From Streptoverticillium olivoreticuli subsp. olivoreticuli (GTDB lineage Bacteria; Actinomycetota; Actinomycetes; Streptomycetales; Streptomycetaceae): a stretch of DNA of 64,000 bases. The notes beneath the pieces are model-generated. The model did not search any database. It was not told the DNA's origin and saw only the letters and a list, made by a program, of their open reading frames with translations. Positions 40,833 through 50,577 of the stretch are shown one piece after another. The stretch is from positions 1,674,001 through 1,738,000 of the forward strand of contig NZ_CP031455.1 of assembly GCF_003391135.1 (NCBI RefSeq), given 5' to 3'. Within the stretch, counting starts at the first letter, position 1. Every line of letters begins with the position of its first letter. A program made the translations under genes and the position numbers.

Positions 40833-43800
40833 TCAGCTCACCTCCGCGAAAGCGGTGCAGTATTCGTCGACGGGAACGCGCGTGTCGCCGGTCACCGGGT
40901 CGGTGTAGGGCGCCATCATCTCGGCGAAGGTGGGCGGCCGTACGGGGTCCGCCGCACCGGGGAGGGCTGCGAGGGAGGTGGGGCCGGAGCCCACGAACCG
41001 CTTCTCGCACTCGATGGTCACCGACTGCGACCAGAAGCCGATGTGGACGCTGATGGTGATCCGCGCCCGGCCGAAGACCGTGTGGGTGCCCATGTCCCAG
41101 GTGAGTTCGAGGTAGAGCTCCACCGAGGCGGAGACGATGCCGAGGACGTCGACCTCGCCGCGGGCCCGGAAGTATCCGGTGAGCCGGGACTCCCCGGTGT
41201 CGATCTCCAGCCGGTAGTAGATGCCCGCCATCACCGACAGACTGCCACTGGCGACACCGAAGTTCATGGACAGGGCGGCGCCGAACTCCAGCGCCGCTTC
41301 GAGCACCGCGATGCGCTGCGGGGTGAGGACGATCCCGAAGAATCCGCCGCCGCCGAGCAGGGAGACGGTGAGCCGGAAGGGCGCCTGCCGGGTACAGAAG
41401 GAGAAGCCGGCCTCCATCGACCGGCCGACGAAGGGCAGGTCGAGGGAGGCGTCGAGGCGGAGGTTCTCCAGGCTGAACACGCCGATCGCGAGGTTGGGCA
41501 GCGGCAGTCCGTACGAGGCGACGATGCCGGAGGGGGTGACCTGGATGCCGGGCGGGTCGCTGAACCCGTCGAGGGGGATGAGCCGGCGCAGGGTTTCCAC
41601 GAAGGACAGCGGGCCGATGAAGTGGACGCCCTTGAAGGCGACGTCGACGTCGAGCTTCTTGCCGGCCCGGGCGGTGAAGCGGATGTGCTCGAAGTCGAGT
41701 TCGAGGGCGTTGAAGCCGGGCACGAGGAAGAGCTTGAACTTCTCCAGGGTGCAGGTGACGTCGGCTCCGGAGGACAGGTCGGGGCGCAGCGACCCGCGGA
41801 GGTCGACGACGACGGAGAACCGTCCGTCGGGGTCGGGGACGAAGACCGGGCCGCTGACTCCGTGCGGTGTCCAGGACTGGATCTGCGGGTTCCACTCCAG
41901 CCGGGCGTTGACGGTCTCGGGGAGTTTCGCGGCGTTCGCGGCCTTCTCCACGGCCTGGCGCAGGGAGAGCACTTGTCCGGCGGCGTTGTTCCAGGTGGCG
42001 ACCTGCTGCTGGACGCGGGAGAGCAGGGCGCGGACGCCGGGGTCGGCGCCGGGAGGAAGGGTGTTGAGCAGGTTGGTGAGGGCCGCGGAGAAGGCGTCGA
42101 AGGCGCGGTCGACGTCCTGCATGGTGAGCGGGCCCTGCGCTCCGGCGAGGCGTTGGGCGAGGAAGTCGCCGACCGTGGTGACCAGGGCCTGGGCGGTGTC
42201 GGCGACCTGTCGCGCGGCGGGCGGGTAGCGGTCGGCCTCGTTGAGGATCAGGCCGCGGATCCGGCTCAGGTCGGACAGGAAGCCGGTGACGGCGTTGACG
42301 GTCTCGGTGAAGAAGTTGGGCACCTTCAGGGGCTGGTCGAGTCCGGCGGGCTTGATGAGCTCGGCGAGGGGGACGACGCCCAGCAGATTGGCGCCCAGCA
42401 GCCCGAGGACGTCGGAGACGTGGAAGAAGTCGGTGGGTTCGAACGTGCCGTCGGCGATCTTCGCGAGCGCGTCGGCGCCGGCGGCCGCGACGCCGGAGAC
42501 CGGTCCGGTCCTGCGGGAGAGCCCGGCCACGTCGAAGCTGGGTGCCACCAGTCCGCCGGAACGGTCGCTCCGGCTGTTGAAGTTCATGGTGAGCGGGTTG
42601 TGCGGGTCGGTGAGCAGGCTGAGGAAGACCTCGCCCTTGTTGGCCGTGCGCGCGCCCTGGGTGACCTGCTGGAAGGCGGACAGGGCATAGCGCTCGGCGT
42701 AGCGGACGGGCACGGTGGTGTTCGCACCGGTGAGGTGGCCGACGGCGGGCACGGTGACGTTCGCCCAGCGGAGCTGGGGGATGAACGCGGCCTCGCCCGG
42801 GTGCGCCGGGTCCTGCTGGGCCAGGGCCGGTGGCGCGGCCATGCCCCACACCAGGTGGGCGACGTCGAGGCGGGTGTCGTCGGGTTTGGCGCTGGGCGCG
42901 AGCGCCACGGACTGGCCGAGCAGGGCGGCGCTGGTCCGCGGGGGCGGGTCGACCTGGAGGGTGGCGGCCAGGGGGTGCCGGGGGTCCTCGTTGTTGTAAT
43001 CGTTGACGACCGTGGTGAGTGCGGCGCCGGTGGCGAGGGTGTCGGGGACGAACTTCAGCGGAGTGCGGAATTCCACGGTCCGCCCGTCGTGGTCCACCGC
43101 GGTGGCCTTGAACCGGAACGGGGTCTCGGCGCGGGTGGCGGGGAAGAACGCCTCGATGCCGGGTGGTACGTCCGTGAGGTCGGGCGTGACGAGGGTGTCG
43201 AGGTGGACGTGGGTGAACGGGAAGAGGACGTTGGTCAGTTCACCGGTGTCGCCGGGTCCGGCCGGGAGGGGGCGGCCGGGGTCGTAGCTACGCAGCGGCT
43301 GGCGGACGACGATGAAGAACCGCTGGGAGAGATAGGCGGCGCGCGGGTCGCCGAAGGTGCGCTCGGTGACCTTGACGAGGTTGGCCCGGTGGCCGAAGGG
43401 GCAGAGGAAGCCCGCGTACATCACCCTGACGTAGTGGTCCCTGCCGAGTGCGGCACGGTGCCGCCACTCGGTGAGCGGGATTCCGGTGGGCCGCTCGGGC
43501 CACTCCCCCAGGCTGTCGAGCCAGCCGCCCATGGCCGACAGCATCAGCTTGTCGACGGCGATCGGCACCGGCACATAGGGCTTCGCCCCGGGGGTGGTGA
43601 GCCCGGCGCCGGAGGTGAGGTCGACGATCCATCCGCGGTCCTGCGCGGTCAGCGGCTGCCGGAAGTCGGCGGGGGCGCCGGGGTCGGTGGCGCGGTCGCG
43701 GTTCCACACGGCGCGCGCGGTGGTGCCGGTCGACCGGGTGTGCCAGAGCTCGACCCGCTCGCCGGCCGCGGGGTCGGCGACGGTTCCCCGGTGGCTCCAC

Positions 43801-44447
43801 CGCGCCTTCTGGGTGGGGGAAAGGTAGAGCCGGTAGGGCAGTTCGACGCCGGTGAAGGGGTGGGCGGGGTCGGCCAGGGGGTCCTGGGGGCCACCGGTGG
43901 CGGTGGCGGCTCTCGCGATGACCGCTCCGGCCGCCGCGGCCGCCGAGAGGGCGGCCTCGACCCCGTAGCGCGCGCTCAGCTCGGCGGTGGTGCGCAGGAG
44001 GCGCACGAGGGAGGTGGCCCGGGCGGTGGGGTCACCGGTGCCGTCGGGGGCGGGCCCCGGGAGCCGGAGGGCGCCGACGGGGGCGGTGTCCGGTTCGCGG
44101 GCGGCGTCGACGACCCTGAGCGGCAGCCGTCCCATCGCGTCGAGCAGCCCGCCTTCGTCGTAGTCGATGACGTCCTGCGCGCCGACTTCGAAGACGAGCA
44201 CGCTTTTGCCGCTGATGAGGGATTCGACGGGCAAGTCTTTTGGTTCGGTGGGAAGTTCCGCGTCGAATGCCTGCTCCACCACGTGCTGCGGTCCGAAGGT
44301 GACGACGAGGAGGGCGTCCGCCTGGGGATCCGCCCGGACCAGCCGCCGTGGCCCGAGTCCGCCCTGGAACTCCAGGCCGGGGAAAGTGAAGGTGAGGTCC
44401 AGCAAATCGGTGCCGCGCAGGACCCGAATCGGAGCCGGTGTGCTCAT
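40833..44447 (-). CDS. Very large protein of unknown function (1204 aa), operon partner of the 1410-aa protein
   Basis: First gene of a two-gene operon. The N-terminal half resembles a globular alpha/beta protein without a recognisable active site. A helical, coiled-coil-prone part follows at about residues 660-840 (segments such as ADTAQALVTTVGDFLAQ). The C-terminal ~330 residues form alternating hydrophobic beta strands with Gly-rich turns (LLGGGGFFGIVL near 1035) and end in short repeats of the type ITISVHIGFWSQS, suggesting a beta-solenoid or barrel-like fold. No signal peptide or transmembrane helix is visible. ATG 44447 has a G-rich Shine-Dalgarno-like stretch just upstream; a longer in-frame start at 44759 would overlap the divergent gene. 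Function unknown. Confidence 0.75.
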   Translation of the reverse strand: MSTPAPIRVLRGTDLLDLTFTFPGLEFQGGLGPRRLVRADPQADALLVVTFGPQHVVEQAFDAELPTEPKDLPVESLISGKSVLVFEVGAQDVIDYDEGGLLDAMGRLPLRVVDAAREPDTAPVGALRLPGPAPDGTGDPTARATSLVRLLRTTAELSARYGVEAALSAAAAAGAVIARAATATGGPQDPLADPAHPFTGVELPYRLYLSPTQKARWSHRGTVADPAAGERVELWHTRSTGTTARAVWNRDRATDPGAPADFRQPLTAQDRGWIVDLTSGAGLTTPGAKPYVPVPIAVDKLMLSAMGGWLDSLGEWPERPTGIPLTEWRHRAALGRDHYVRVMYAGFLCPFGHRANLVKVTERTFGDPRAAYLSQRFFIVVRQPLRSYDPGRPLPAGPGDTGELTNVLFPFTHVHLDTLVTPDLTDVPPGIEAFFPATRAETPFRFKATAVDHDGRTVEFRTPLKFVPDTLATGAALTTVVNDYNNEDPRHPLAATLQVDPPPRTSAALLGQSVALAPSAKPDDTRLDVAHLVWGMAAPPALAQQDPAHPGEAAFIPQLRWANVTVPAVGHLTGANTTVPVRYAERYALSAFQQVTQGARTANKGEVFLSLLTDPHNPLTMNFNSRSDRSGGLVAPSFDVAGLSRRTGPVSGVAAAGADALAKIADGTFEPTDFFHVSDVLGLLGANLLGVVPLAELIKPAGLDQPLKVPNFFTETVNAVTGFLSDLSRIRGLILNEADRYPPAARQVADTAQALVTTVGDFLAQRLAGAQGPLTMQDVDRAFDAFSAALTNLLNTLPPGADPGVRALLSRVQQQVATWNNAAGQVLSLRQAVEKAANAAKLPETVNARLEWNPQIQSWTPHGVSGPVFVPDPDGRFSVVVDLRGSLRPDLSSGADVTCTLEKFKLFLVPGFNALELDFEHIRFTARAGKKLDVDVAFKGVHFIGPLSFVETLRRLIPLDGFSDPPGIQVTPSGIVASYGLPLPNLAIGVFSLENLRLDASLDLPFVGRSMEAGFSFCTRQAPFRLTVSLLGGGGFFGIVLTPQRIAVLEAALEFGAALSMNFGVASGSLSVMAGIYYRLEIDTGESRLTGYFRARGEVDVLGIVSASVELYLELTWDMGTHTVFGRARITISVHIGFWSQSVTIECEKRFVGSGPTSLAALPGAADPVRPPTFAEMMAPYTDPVTGDTRVPVDEYCTAFAEVS

Positions 44448-44701
44448 GACGCCCCCGCATGCTGTCGCGTTCGCGGTGCTCGGAAGGGAATTCCCGGTAC
44501 GGACGGAACGCCGGACCGGGCCCGGGCGACCACTCTCCCCCCTACCCCGGACGGCCCACAACCAATTAGGCCGAACGGGTGGGAGCCCCGGTTTCGAATT
44601 GCGTTCACGACCGGGCATTCCAACGCCCTGCGGGAGCGGCCGGGTGCCTGCCAGACTGGGCGCACCGCGACGGAGCCACAGTGAGCAGGAGTTGGTGGTC
44701 A

Positions 44702-45151
44702 GTGAGCGACAGGCGGAAGCGCCCCTACACGAAGGACGAAGTGCTCCACGGCGTGGCACTGATCAAGGCGCATCTCGCGGAGGACATGGACGCCATCGCC
44801 GCCCTCCAGGGTCTGGACGAGGACGAGCGGTCGGCGCGGGAGACGGCGCGGGCCATGTTCGCGCTGGCCCACATCATTGTTTATGGGGCCGTCATCCCGC
44901 AGATGTGGGTCGTCAAGAAGGACTTCACATACGGCAACACCGGCAATGTGCCGGAACTCGCCCTGGCCCTGCTCTTCGTCGAGCGGATCGAGCAGCGGGT
45001 GGAGCTCGCCCATGTGCATCCTGTGGTGGGCGCGCTCTCGGCGGGCGATGTCATGGGGCTGATCGTGGAGTGTCTGGGGACGAAAATGGAGGACGTCCCG
45101 GCTTTCCTCGACGCCGTACGGGAACAGACGCTGCGCACCATGGCGCCGTGA
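44702..45151 (+). CDS. Small protein of unknown function (149 aa)
   Basis: A mostly helical cytosolic-looking protein, charged at the N-terminus (SDRRKRPYTKDEV), with a hydrophobic central helix (MFALAHIIVYGAVI, near residue 60) that might be core-packed or membrane-associated. No family recognised. GTG 44702 has AGGAG about 10 nt upstream; GTG 44681, seven codons earlier, has CGGAG 5 nt upstream and is a real alternative. It is divergent from the two-gene operon of giant proteins and convergent with the baeRF-like gene, leaving only 12 nt. Confidence 0.65.
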   Translation: MSDRRKRPYTKDEVLHGVALIKAHLAEDMDAIAALQGLDEDERSARETARAMFALAHIIVYGAVIPQMWVVKKDFTYGNTGNVPELALALLFVERIEQRVELAHVHPVVGALSAGDVMGLIVECLGTKMEDVPAFLDAVREQTLRTMAP

Positions 45152-45163
45152 ACGCCCGCAGGG

Positions 45164-46276
45164 TCAGCCGAAGCGGCAGATGCCGCCCGTGCCCTGCGCG
45201 GGGGCGCCGGGGGTGTCCGGCTCCAGGATGCGTACGTCGGCGCCGGTGAGCAGCGCGGAGCGGACGGCGACATCGGCCAGGCGGCCGCTGACGAGCGGGC
45301 CGCCGCCGTTGGGCACGAAGTCCTCGTGGCGTTCGTAGACGTCCGTGGGCGCGGTCCCGAACCAGGCCGTGCGGGAGTCCCGGGGGTCGTCGGTGACGGC
45401 CAGGGTGCCCACCCTGCCCGCGGCCAGTGCCTCCAGGGTCTCGTGCACGCCTTCCACGGCGTGGCCGCCCGGCGCGCGCTCCTCGTCGAGGCGGCGCAGC
45501 AGTTCGGCGGTCTCCTCCCGGGCGGCCGCGGACGCCTCGGCCGCCACCTGGGCCGCGCGCTCGCCGCCGGAGCCGTCCTCGCTGCGGCTGCCGCTGACCT
45601 GGCCGATGGCCACGTCGCGCCGGACCCGGGACGGCAGGTGCTTGGTCAGGTACTGCCGGGCCCGTACGTCGCCGGCGAGCAGGAGGAGGCGGGCGGAGAC
45701 CTCGCCCAGGGCCTCGGCCACGGCGTCGGCGACCGCGGTGGCGTTGTGCTCCCAGGAGTCCTCGGCCCGGTGCTGGAAGCGCATCTGGGGCAGCCCTGAG
45801 CTCCGCCCGATCTCGTCGTCGGGGCCGGTGACCGTGCGGCGTACGGGCTCGGTGGAGCCCTCCGCGTACAGCAGCAGGTCGGCTCCGGAGCGGTCCACGA
45901 CGACGACCACGTGGGCCGGGTGGTCCTGGCGCCACTCCATCAGGGGCAGCAGGTGCGGGAGGGGCCCGGACACGGCGAGGTCGCCGTGCCCGCCGCCGGG
46001 CAGCTCGACGACGTGCCGCACCTTGCCCTCCGCCGCGAAGGCGGCCAGCACCCCGGTGCCCGGCAGCCGGTCCATGACCTCGGCGGTGAGCGCGTCAAGG
46101 GTGGCCGGGGCGGCTCCCTCCTCGGCCAGCCGTCCGGTCAGGCCACGCCACCGGGACTGGGCCGCCTGTGCCAGCTGGGGTCGCGCCTCGCGGTCGAAGT
46201 ACACCGACAGGAAGGGGCCCGGCGCCTGCAGCAGGTCGCGCAGCGTGCCGGTGTCGGTGGCTGTGGCAGTGGTCAT
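45164..46276 (-). CDS. baeRF/Rv2629-like protein (eRF1/Vms1-related domain), 370 aa
   Basis: The sequence matches the actinobacterial Rv2629-like group: an N-terminal PFLSVYFD motif, a central RSGADLLLY strand, the conserved MRFQHRAEDSWEHNA segment near residue 165, and a C-terminal domain ending in GGICRFG. These proteins share the eRF1-domain-1-like fold grouped as bacterial archaeo-eukaryotic release factors; they are linked to stress or hypoxia and possibly to ribosomes, but no reaction is firmly established. The start ATG has AGGAG about 6 nt upstream. There is no obvious functional tie to the flanking genes. Confidence 0.8.
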   Translation of the reverse strand: MTTATATDTGTLRDLLQAPGPFLSVYFDREARPQLAQAAQSRWRGLTGRLAEEGAAPATLDALTAEVMDRLPGTGVLAAFAAEGKVRHVVELPGGGHGDLAVSGPLPHLLPLMEWRQDHPAHVVVVVDRSGADLLLYAEGSTEPVRRTVTGPDDEIGRSSGLPQMRFQHRAEDSWEHNATAVADAVAEALGEVSARLLLLAGDVRARQYLTKHLPSRVRRDVAIGQVSGSRSEDGSGGERAAQVAAEASAAAREETAELLRRLDEERAPGGHAVEGVHETLEALAAGRVGTLAVTDDPRDSRTAWFGTAPTDVYERHEDFVPNGGGPLVSGRLADVAVRSALLTGADVRILEPDTPGAPAQGTGGICRFG

Positions 46277-46402
46277 GGGGTTCTCCTTCGACGGAACAGT
46301 GCCGTCCGCCCGGGGGCCGAAACCCCCGGGGCCCGTGGATCCGGTTACCCCTTCCAGGTGACCAGATGCGGCGGCATCGTGCCATCGGTGGAGCGGCCGC
46401 GC

Positions 46403-46433
46403 CGGGGAAGGCCGGGAGGGACGGCCTTCCCGG
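46403..46433 (-). terminator. Hairpin downstream of the aldehyde dehydrogenase gene
   Basis: An inverted repeat with arms CCGGGGAAGGCC (46402-46413) and GGCCTTCCCGG (46423-46433), with one bulged G and a 9-nt loop, starts about 20 nt past the stop codon of the minus-strand dehydrogenase gene. It is likely the transcription terminator. Confidence 0.6.
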
Positions 46434-46452
46434 AGGCGGCGGGAACGGGGGC

Positions 46453-47856
46453 TCAGGCCTCCGGGTCCGCCCCGTGCCACACCGTGGTGATGTTGCAGAA
46501 CTCGCGGATCCCGTGCCCCGACAGCTCCCGGCCGTAGCCGGAGCGCTTCACCCCGCCGAACGGCAGCGCGGGGTGCGAGGCGGTCATGCCGTTGAAGAAG
46601 ACACCACCGGCCTCGATGTCCCGCGCGAAGCGCTCCTGCTCCCCCTTGTCACGGGTCCAGACATTGGAGCTCAGCCCGAAGGGGGTGTCGTTGGCGAGCT
46701 CCACCGCCTCGTCGAGCCCGCCCGCCCGGTAGAGCGTCGCCACCGGTCCGAACGCCTCCTCGTGGTGGATCCGCATCCCGGGGGTGATCCCGGCGAGGAC
46801 CGTCGGTTCGTAGAACCAGCCCTCGTCCAGCCCCTTCGGCCGGCCGCCGCCGCACAGTGCCGTGGCGCCGCGGCGCACCGCGTCGTCGACGAGCTCCTCC
46901 AGGTCGGCCCGCCCCTGCTCGCTGGCGAGGGGGCCGACGTCGGTGGTGTCGGCCATGGGGTCACCGACGGTCAGCGCCGCCATGCGGGCCGTGAAGCGCT
47001 CGGCGAACTCGTCGTAGACGTCGGTGTGGACGATGAAGCGCTTGGCGGCGATGCAGGACTGCCCGTTGTTCTGCACGCGGGCGGTCACCGCGGTGCGCAC
47101 GGCCCGGTCGAGGTCGGCCGACGGCATCACGACGTACGGGTCGCTGCCGCCGAGTTCGAGGACGGTCTTCTTGATCTCGTCGCCGGCGATCGCGGCCACG
47201 GACCGGCCCGCCGGTTCGCTCCCGGTGAGCGTCGCGGCGGCGACCCTGGGGTCGCGGAGGATGCCCTCGACGGCGCGGGAGCCCACGAGCAGCGTCTGGA
47301 AGCACCCTTCGGGATATCCGGCGCGGCGGAAGAGGTCCTCCAGATAGAGCGCGGTCTGCGGCACGTTGGAGGCGTGCTTGAGGAGGCCCACGTTGCCCGC
47401 CATCAGGGCGGGGGCCGCGAAGCGCACGACCTGCCACAGCGGGAAGTTCCACGGCATGACCGCGAGGACCGCGCCCAGGGGGCGGTAGTGGACCCGGGCG
47501 TGGGCCGCGCCGGAGTCCTTCACCTCGGTGTCGGAGGGGTATTCGTCGGCCAGCAGGATCTCGGCGTGCCCGGCGTACCAGCGCATCGCCTTCACGCACT
47601 TGGCCGCCTCGGCCCGGGCGGCTGCCAGGGGCTTGCCCATCTCGGTGGTCATGGTGCGGGCGATGCTCTCCTGGTCCTCCTCCAGGAGGTCCGCGGCACG
47701 GCTCATCAGCCGCGCCCGCTCGGGGAGGTCGGTGGTGCGGTAGCGCCGGAACGCCGAGACCGCGGCGGCCAGGCACCGCTCGATCCCCTCCGCCCCGAGC
47801 TCGTCGAAGGTCCTGAGCGTCTTGCCGTTCGCGGGGTTCACCGTCGCGATGGGCAC
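46453..47856 (-). CDS. NAD(P)-dependent aldehyde dehydrogenase, succinate-semialdehyde type (467 aa)
   Basis: Classical ALDH superfamily layout. The nucleotide-binding PWNFPLWQ motif is near residue 130, the general-base Glu is in LELGGSDP near 235, and the catalytic Cys is in [12 protein letters not shown] near 266. The C-terminal [17 protein letters not shown] is typical of succinate-semialdehyde dehydrogenases, which oxidise the semialdehyde to succinate in GABA breakdown. The GTG at 47856 is the best start (GGAGGAGG 9 nt upstream). No GABA transaminase or transporter gene is adjacent, so the substrate is inferred from similarity only. An MFS transporter gene lies 125 nt upstream on the same strand. 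Confidence 0.93.
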   Translation of the reverse strand: MPIATVNPANGKTLRTFDELGAEGIERCLAAAVSAFRRYRTTDLPERARLMSRAADLLEEDQESIARTMTTEMGKPLAAARAEAAKCVKAMRWYAGHAEILLADEYPSDTEVKDSGAAHARVHYRPLGAVLAVMPWNFPLWQVVRFAAPALMAGNVGLLKHASNVPQTALYLEDLFRRAGYPEGCFQTLLVGSRAVEGILRDPRVAAATLTGSEPAGRSVAAIAGDEIKKTVLELGGSDPYVVMPSADLDRAVRTAVTARVQNNGQSCIAAKRFIVHTDVYDEFAERFTARMAALTVGDPMADTTDVGPLASEQGRADLEELVDDAVRRGATALCGGGRPKGLDEGWFYEPTVLAGITPGMRIHHEEAFGPVATLYRAGGLDEAVELANDTPFGLSSNVWTRDKGEQERFARDIEAGGVFFNGMTASHPALPFGGVKRSGYGRELSGHGIREFCNITTVWHGADPEA

Positions 47857-47981
47857 GGTCGTCCGCCTCCTCCTGCTCCTCGTGCTCGATGCCTCGACCT
47901 TGCAGGGGTCCGCGCGGGCGCGCAAGACGTGATGCGGCCGGGCGCCACGGGCCCGGCCCGTACGGCGGGGTCGTCACGTGC

Positions 47982-49307
47982 TCAGCGGGGAGGCTGCTCC
48001 CGCGCCTCGTCGGGGGCGTGCGCCGGGCCGGGCAGCCGGGCCGGGCCCTCGATCGCGGGCCGCGGCACCGCGGCGGGCGCGCGGGGCAGCACCCGGGTGC
48101 GGTAGAGCCAGTTGACGGCCACGGCCGACGTCAGCCCGAAGCCCACGCAGCACAGCCACGGCAGCCAGCGTCTGCCGGTGCAGTCGGCGAGATCCATCGC
48201 CCAGCCGACGACGGCGTTGCCACCGACCGCCGCCGTGCCCGACAGCATGTAGAAGAGCCCGAAGTACGTTCCGGTCAGCCGCTCGCGGCCGAACCGGGGG
48301 ATGACCTCCATGGCCGACGGATAGGCGATCATGCCCCCGGCGTAGAGCAGCAGCGCACCGGTGATCATGACGGCGAGCCGGGCGATGCCCTGCCCGGGGC
48401 CGTCCGGCCGGGTCGTGGCGCAGACCAGCAGGGGCGGCACGAAGCCGGCCCCTATCAGGGCGATCCCGGCCCCCAGCCAGCGCGCGCCGCCGCCGCGCCG
48501 CTCCAGGGTTCTGGTGATCGGGAGTTGGAAGAGCAGGTGGACGACAGCGCCGGAGGCCAGCAGCAGCCCGGCCGCGCCGTCCCAGCCGGACACGGTGCGC
48601 GCGCCCTCGGGCAGCAGGACGAAGAGCTGGTTCTCCATGACGACCATGCCGGTGGCGGCGAGGGAGAAGCACAGGAACCGGCGGTTGCCGAGCACCTCGC
48701 GCCAGTCCGCGAGGACCGTCTCGGGCGCGTGGACGGCCTTGCGCGCCGGGAGGGTGAGTGCCTGGGCGATCGTCAGCAGGGTGAAGAAGCCGGACACGGC
48801 CAGCGCGCAGACCCTGATGTCCGCGAGGAACAGCAGGCTGCCGAGCAGGAGTCCGATCAGCCAGCCGCTGGTGGCGAAGACGTTGAGCAACGCGAACGCC
48901 TCGGCCTGGCGCTCCCCCATCTCCTGGGCGACGTAGGCGCGTACGGCCGGATAGAACATCGCCCCCGCCAGGCTGCTGAGCACGGAGGCGGCCAGCAGCA
49001 GGGGCAGGGAGTTCCCGAAGGCGAAGAGGGCGAAGCCCGCGGTCCGCAGGGCGCACCCGGTGACGATCACCGTGCGCGCGCCGAGCCGGTCGGCCGCGGT
49101 GCCGCCGACGACGAACAGCCCCTGCTGGCTGAGGTTCCGTACGGCGAGCACGAGTCCGACCAGGGCCGCCGACATCCCGAGATCCTGTTCCAAATACTTT
49201 GCGAGAAAGGGGATCAGGACGCAGAAGCCGATGTCGACGCCAAACTGATTGATGAATAGCAACCGCAATGCCAGAGGGAATTCCCGGACCGCCAGAAACA
49301 TTCTCAT
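47982..49307 (-). CDS. MFS transporter (441 aa), drug-efflux-like
   Basis: About 11-12 hydrophobic segments in the two-half arrangement of the major facilitator superfamily. The loop between helices 2 and 3 has the GGTAADRLGART signature (motif A, near residue 67). The C-terminal tail is hydrophilic and Pro-rich. It resembles MdtH/multidrug-type exporters; the cargo is unknown. ATG 49307 begins MRMF; ATG 49301 is a close alternative. It lies between the two biosynthetic clusters and is divergent from the DedA gene, so export of one of the products is possible but unsupported. Confidence 0.9.
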   Translation of the reverse strand: MRMFLAVREFPLALRLLFINQFGVDIGFCVLIPFLAKYLEQDLGMSAALVGLVLAVRNLSQQGLFVVGGTAADRLGARTVIVTGCALRTAGFALFAFGNSLPLLLAASVLSSLAGAMFYPAVRAYVAQEMGERQAEAFALLNVFATSGWLIGLLLGSLLFLADIRVCALAVSGFFTLLTIAQALTLPARKAVHAPETVLADWREVLGNRRFLCFSLAATGMVVMENQLFVLLPEGARTVSGWDGAAGLLLASGAVVHLLFQLPITRTLERRGGGARWLGAGIALIGAGFVPPLLVCATTRPDGPGQGIARLAVMITGALLLYAGGMIAYPSAMEVIPRFGRERLTGTYFGLFYMLSGTAAVGGNAVVGWAMDLADCTGRRWLPWLCCVGFGLTSAVAVNWLYRTRVLPRAPAAVPRPAIEGPARLPGPAHAPDEAREQPPR

Positions 49308-49778
49308 GCGCGCCCCTGTACGGGCCCGACCGACAGGCGACCGCGGTCGGGGAAACAACCATGATTTCGGCCCGCTCACAGGCCGGGATGCCCCGGTGTA
49401 CGGCTCGTCGGCTCGCTGTTCCGGTCAGTGGAAGGTCGCGTTCGACGACCTCGGGAAGCGGCCGATCATATGTTTTTGCGGTCCATCTGCGATGACCCCC
49501 GGCCGTTTCCTGACGGACACTTCGCCAGACACTTTAGCAAAGCAGATCCCTTGCCGACAGGGCTCGTTGGTGGGGCATTTGCTTTTGCGCGGCAGCACGG
49601 GAGGTGACGGCGCGGAGCGGCGCGCCCTCCCCCGCACCCCCTTTCGCGCCCCGGTCCGAGCCGCCGGGCGGACCCTGATTCCGCGGGCCGACCCGCATCC
49701 TTCGCCGCCCCGGATCGTCATACAGTCCCGGGGGCCGGGACGGACCGGCCCCGCGCTCGACTAGCGGAGGCGTTTCAC
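49308..49778. other. Intergenic region between divergent MFS and DedA genes
   Basis: 471 bp without a convincing gene. It has locally AT-richer patches (around 49460-49480 and 49520-49550) that may hold the two divergent promoters. No clear operator or hairpin was found. The DedA Shine-Dalgarno GCGGAGG (49764-49770) is at its right end. Confidence 0.5.
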
Positions 49779-50420
49779 GTGCTCACCCATACCGCCGCCG
49801 ATCTGGCCGTCAATCCCCTGGACGCCTCCTCGTTGCTGGCGGCCTTCGGAGCACTCGGGATCGCCGTGGTGCTGTTCGCGGAGACGGGGTTGCTGATCGG
49901 CTTCTTCCTGCCCGGGGACTCGCTGTTGTTCACCGCCGGGCTGCTGGCGAGGGCGGGCGCGCACTCCGGTCCGCGCCTGGACCTGACGCAGGTGCTCATC
50001 GCCGCCGCCGTCGGGGCCCTGGCCGGGGCGCAGTGCGGATACGTCCTCGGGCGGCGGGGCGGCCGCACCCTGCTCGGCCGCTCCGGCAACCGCCGGCTGC
50101 ACGAAGGGGCCGCGCGGGCCGAGGAATTGCTCGACCGGTACGGCCATGCCCGTGCGATCGTGCTGGCACGCTTCGTGCCGGTGGTCCGCACTGTCCTCAA
50201 CCCGCTCGCGGGCGCCCTGGGCGTGGCGCCGCGCACGTTCACGCTCTGGCAGACGGCCGGCGGGCTGGTGTGGACGGTGGGTCTGGTCCTGGCGGGATAC
50301 GGGCTGGGGTCGGCGGTCCCGAACGTCGACCGCTATCTCCTGCCCCTCGTCGGACTCGTCGTCGCACTGTCGCTGCTGCCGCTGGCGCTGGAACTGCTGC
50401 GCGCCCGCCGCACCGGCTGA
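49779..50420 (+). CDS. DedA family integral membrane protein (213 aa)
   Basis: Typical DedA/VTT-domain protein with the paired re-entrant motifs FAETGLLIGFFLPGDS (near residue 32) and RFVPVVRTVLNPLAGALG (near residue 130), plus hydrophobic helices at the C-terminus. DedA proteins act in the cytoplasmic membrane and are linked to lipid-carrier (undecaprenyl phosphate or phosphatidylethanolamine) recycling and envelope stress. The GTG start has GCGGAGG 8 nt upstream. It is monocistronic and not obviously part of either cluster. Confidence 0.93.
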   Translation: MLTHTAADLAVNPLDASSLLAAFGALGIAVVLFAETGLLIGFFLPGDSLLFTAGLLARAGAHSGPRLDLTQVLIAAAVGALAGAQCGYVLGRRGGRTLLGRSGNRRLHEGAARAEELLDRYGHARAIVLARFVPVVRTVLNPLAGALGVAPRTFTLWQTAGGLVWTVGLVLAGYGLGSAVPNVDRYLLPLVGLVVALSLLPLALELLRARRTG

Positions 50421-50577
50421 GGCGACCTGGCGGAGCGCCTGGCCGGGACTCCCCAGGTGGATTCCCCTGATGAACTCGTGCGACTGCTGGGGAAGTTCGC
50501 CATTTCTGTGTTCTTGTCAGTGATCCGCTCGGTGTGGATAGTTGGAGGTGGTTGCTGGACTTCGAGCGGAGGATGGC

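Noticed and set aside
37816-42849. 1677-residue minus-strand ORF
   Set aside because: Overlaps two better ORFs in another frame and is Arg/Pro-rich low complexity.
38790-44684. 1964-residue plus-strand ORF
   Set aside because: Antisense to the two giant unknown proteins; Gly/Val-rich shadow composition.
49425-49721. 98-residue minus-strand ORF between MFS and DedA
   Set aside because: No ribosome site, atypical composition, no family; treated as intergenic.
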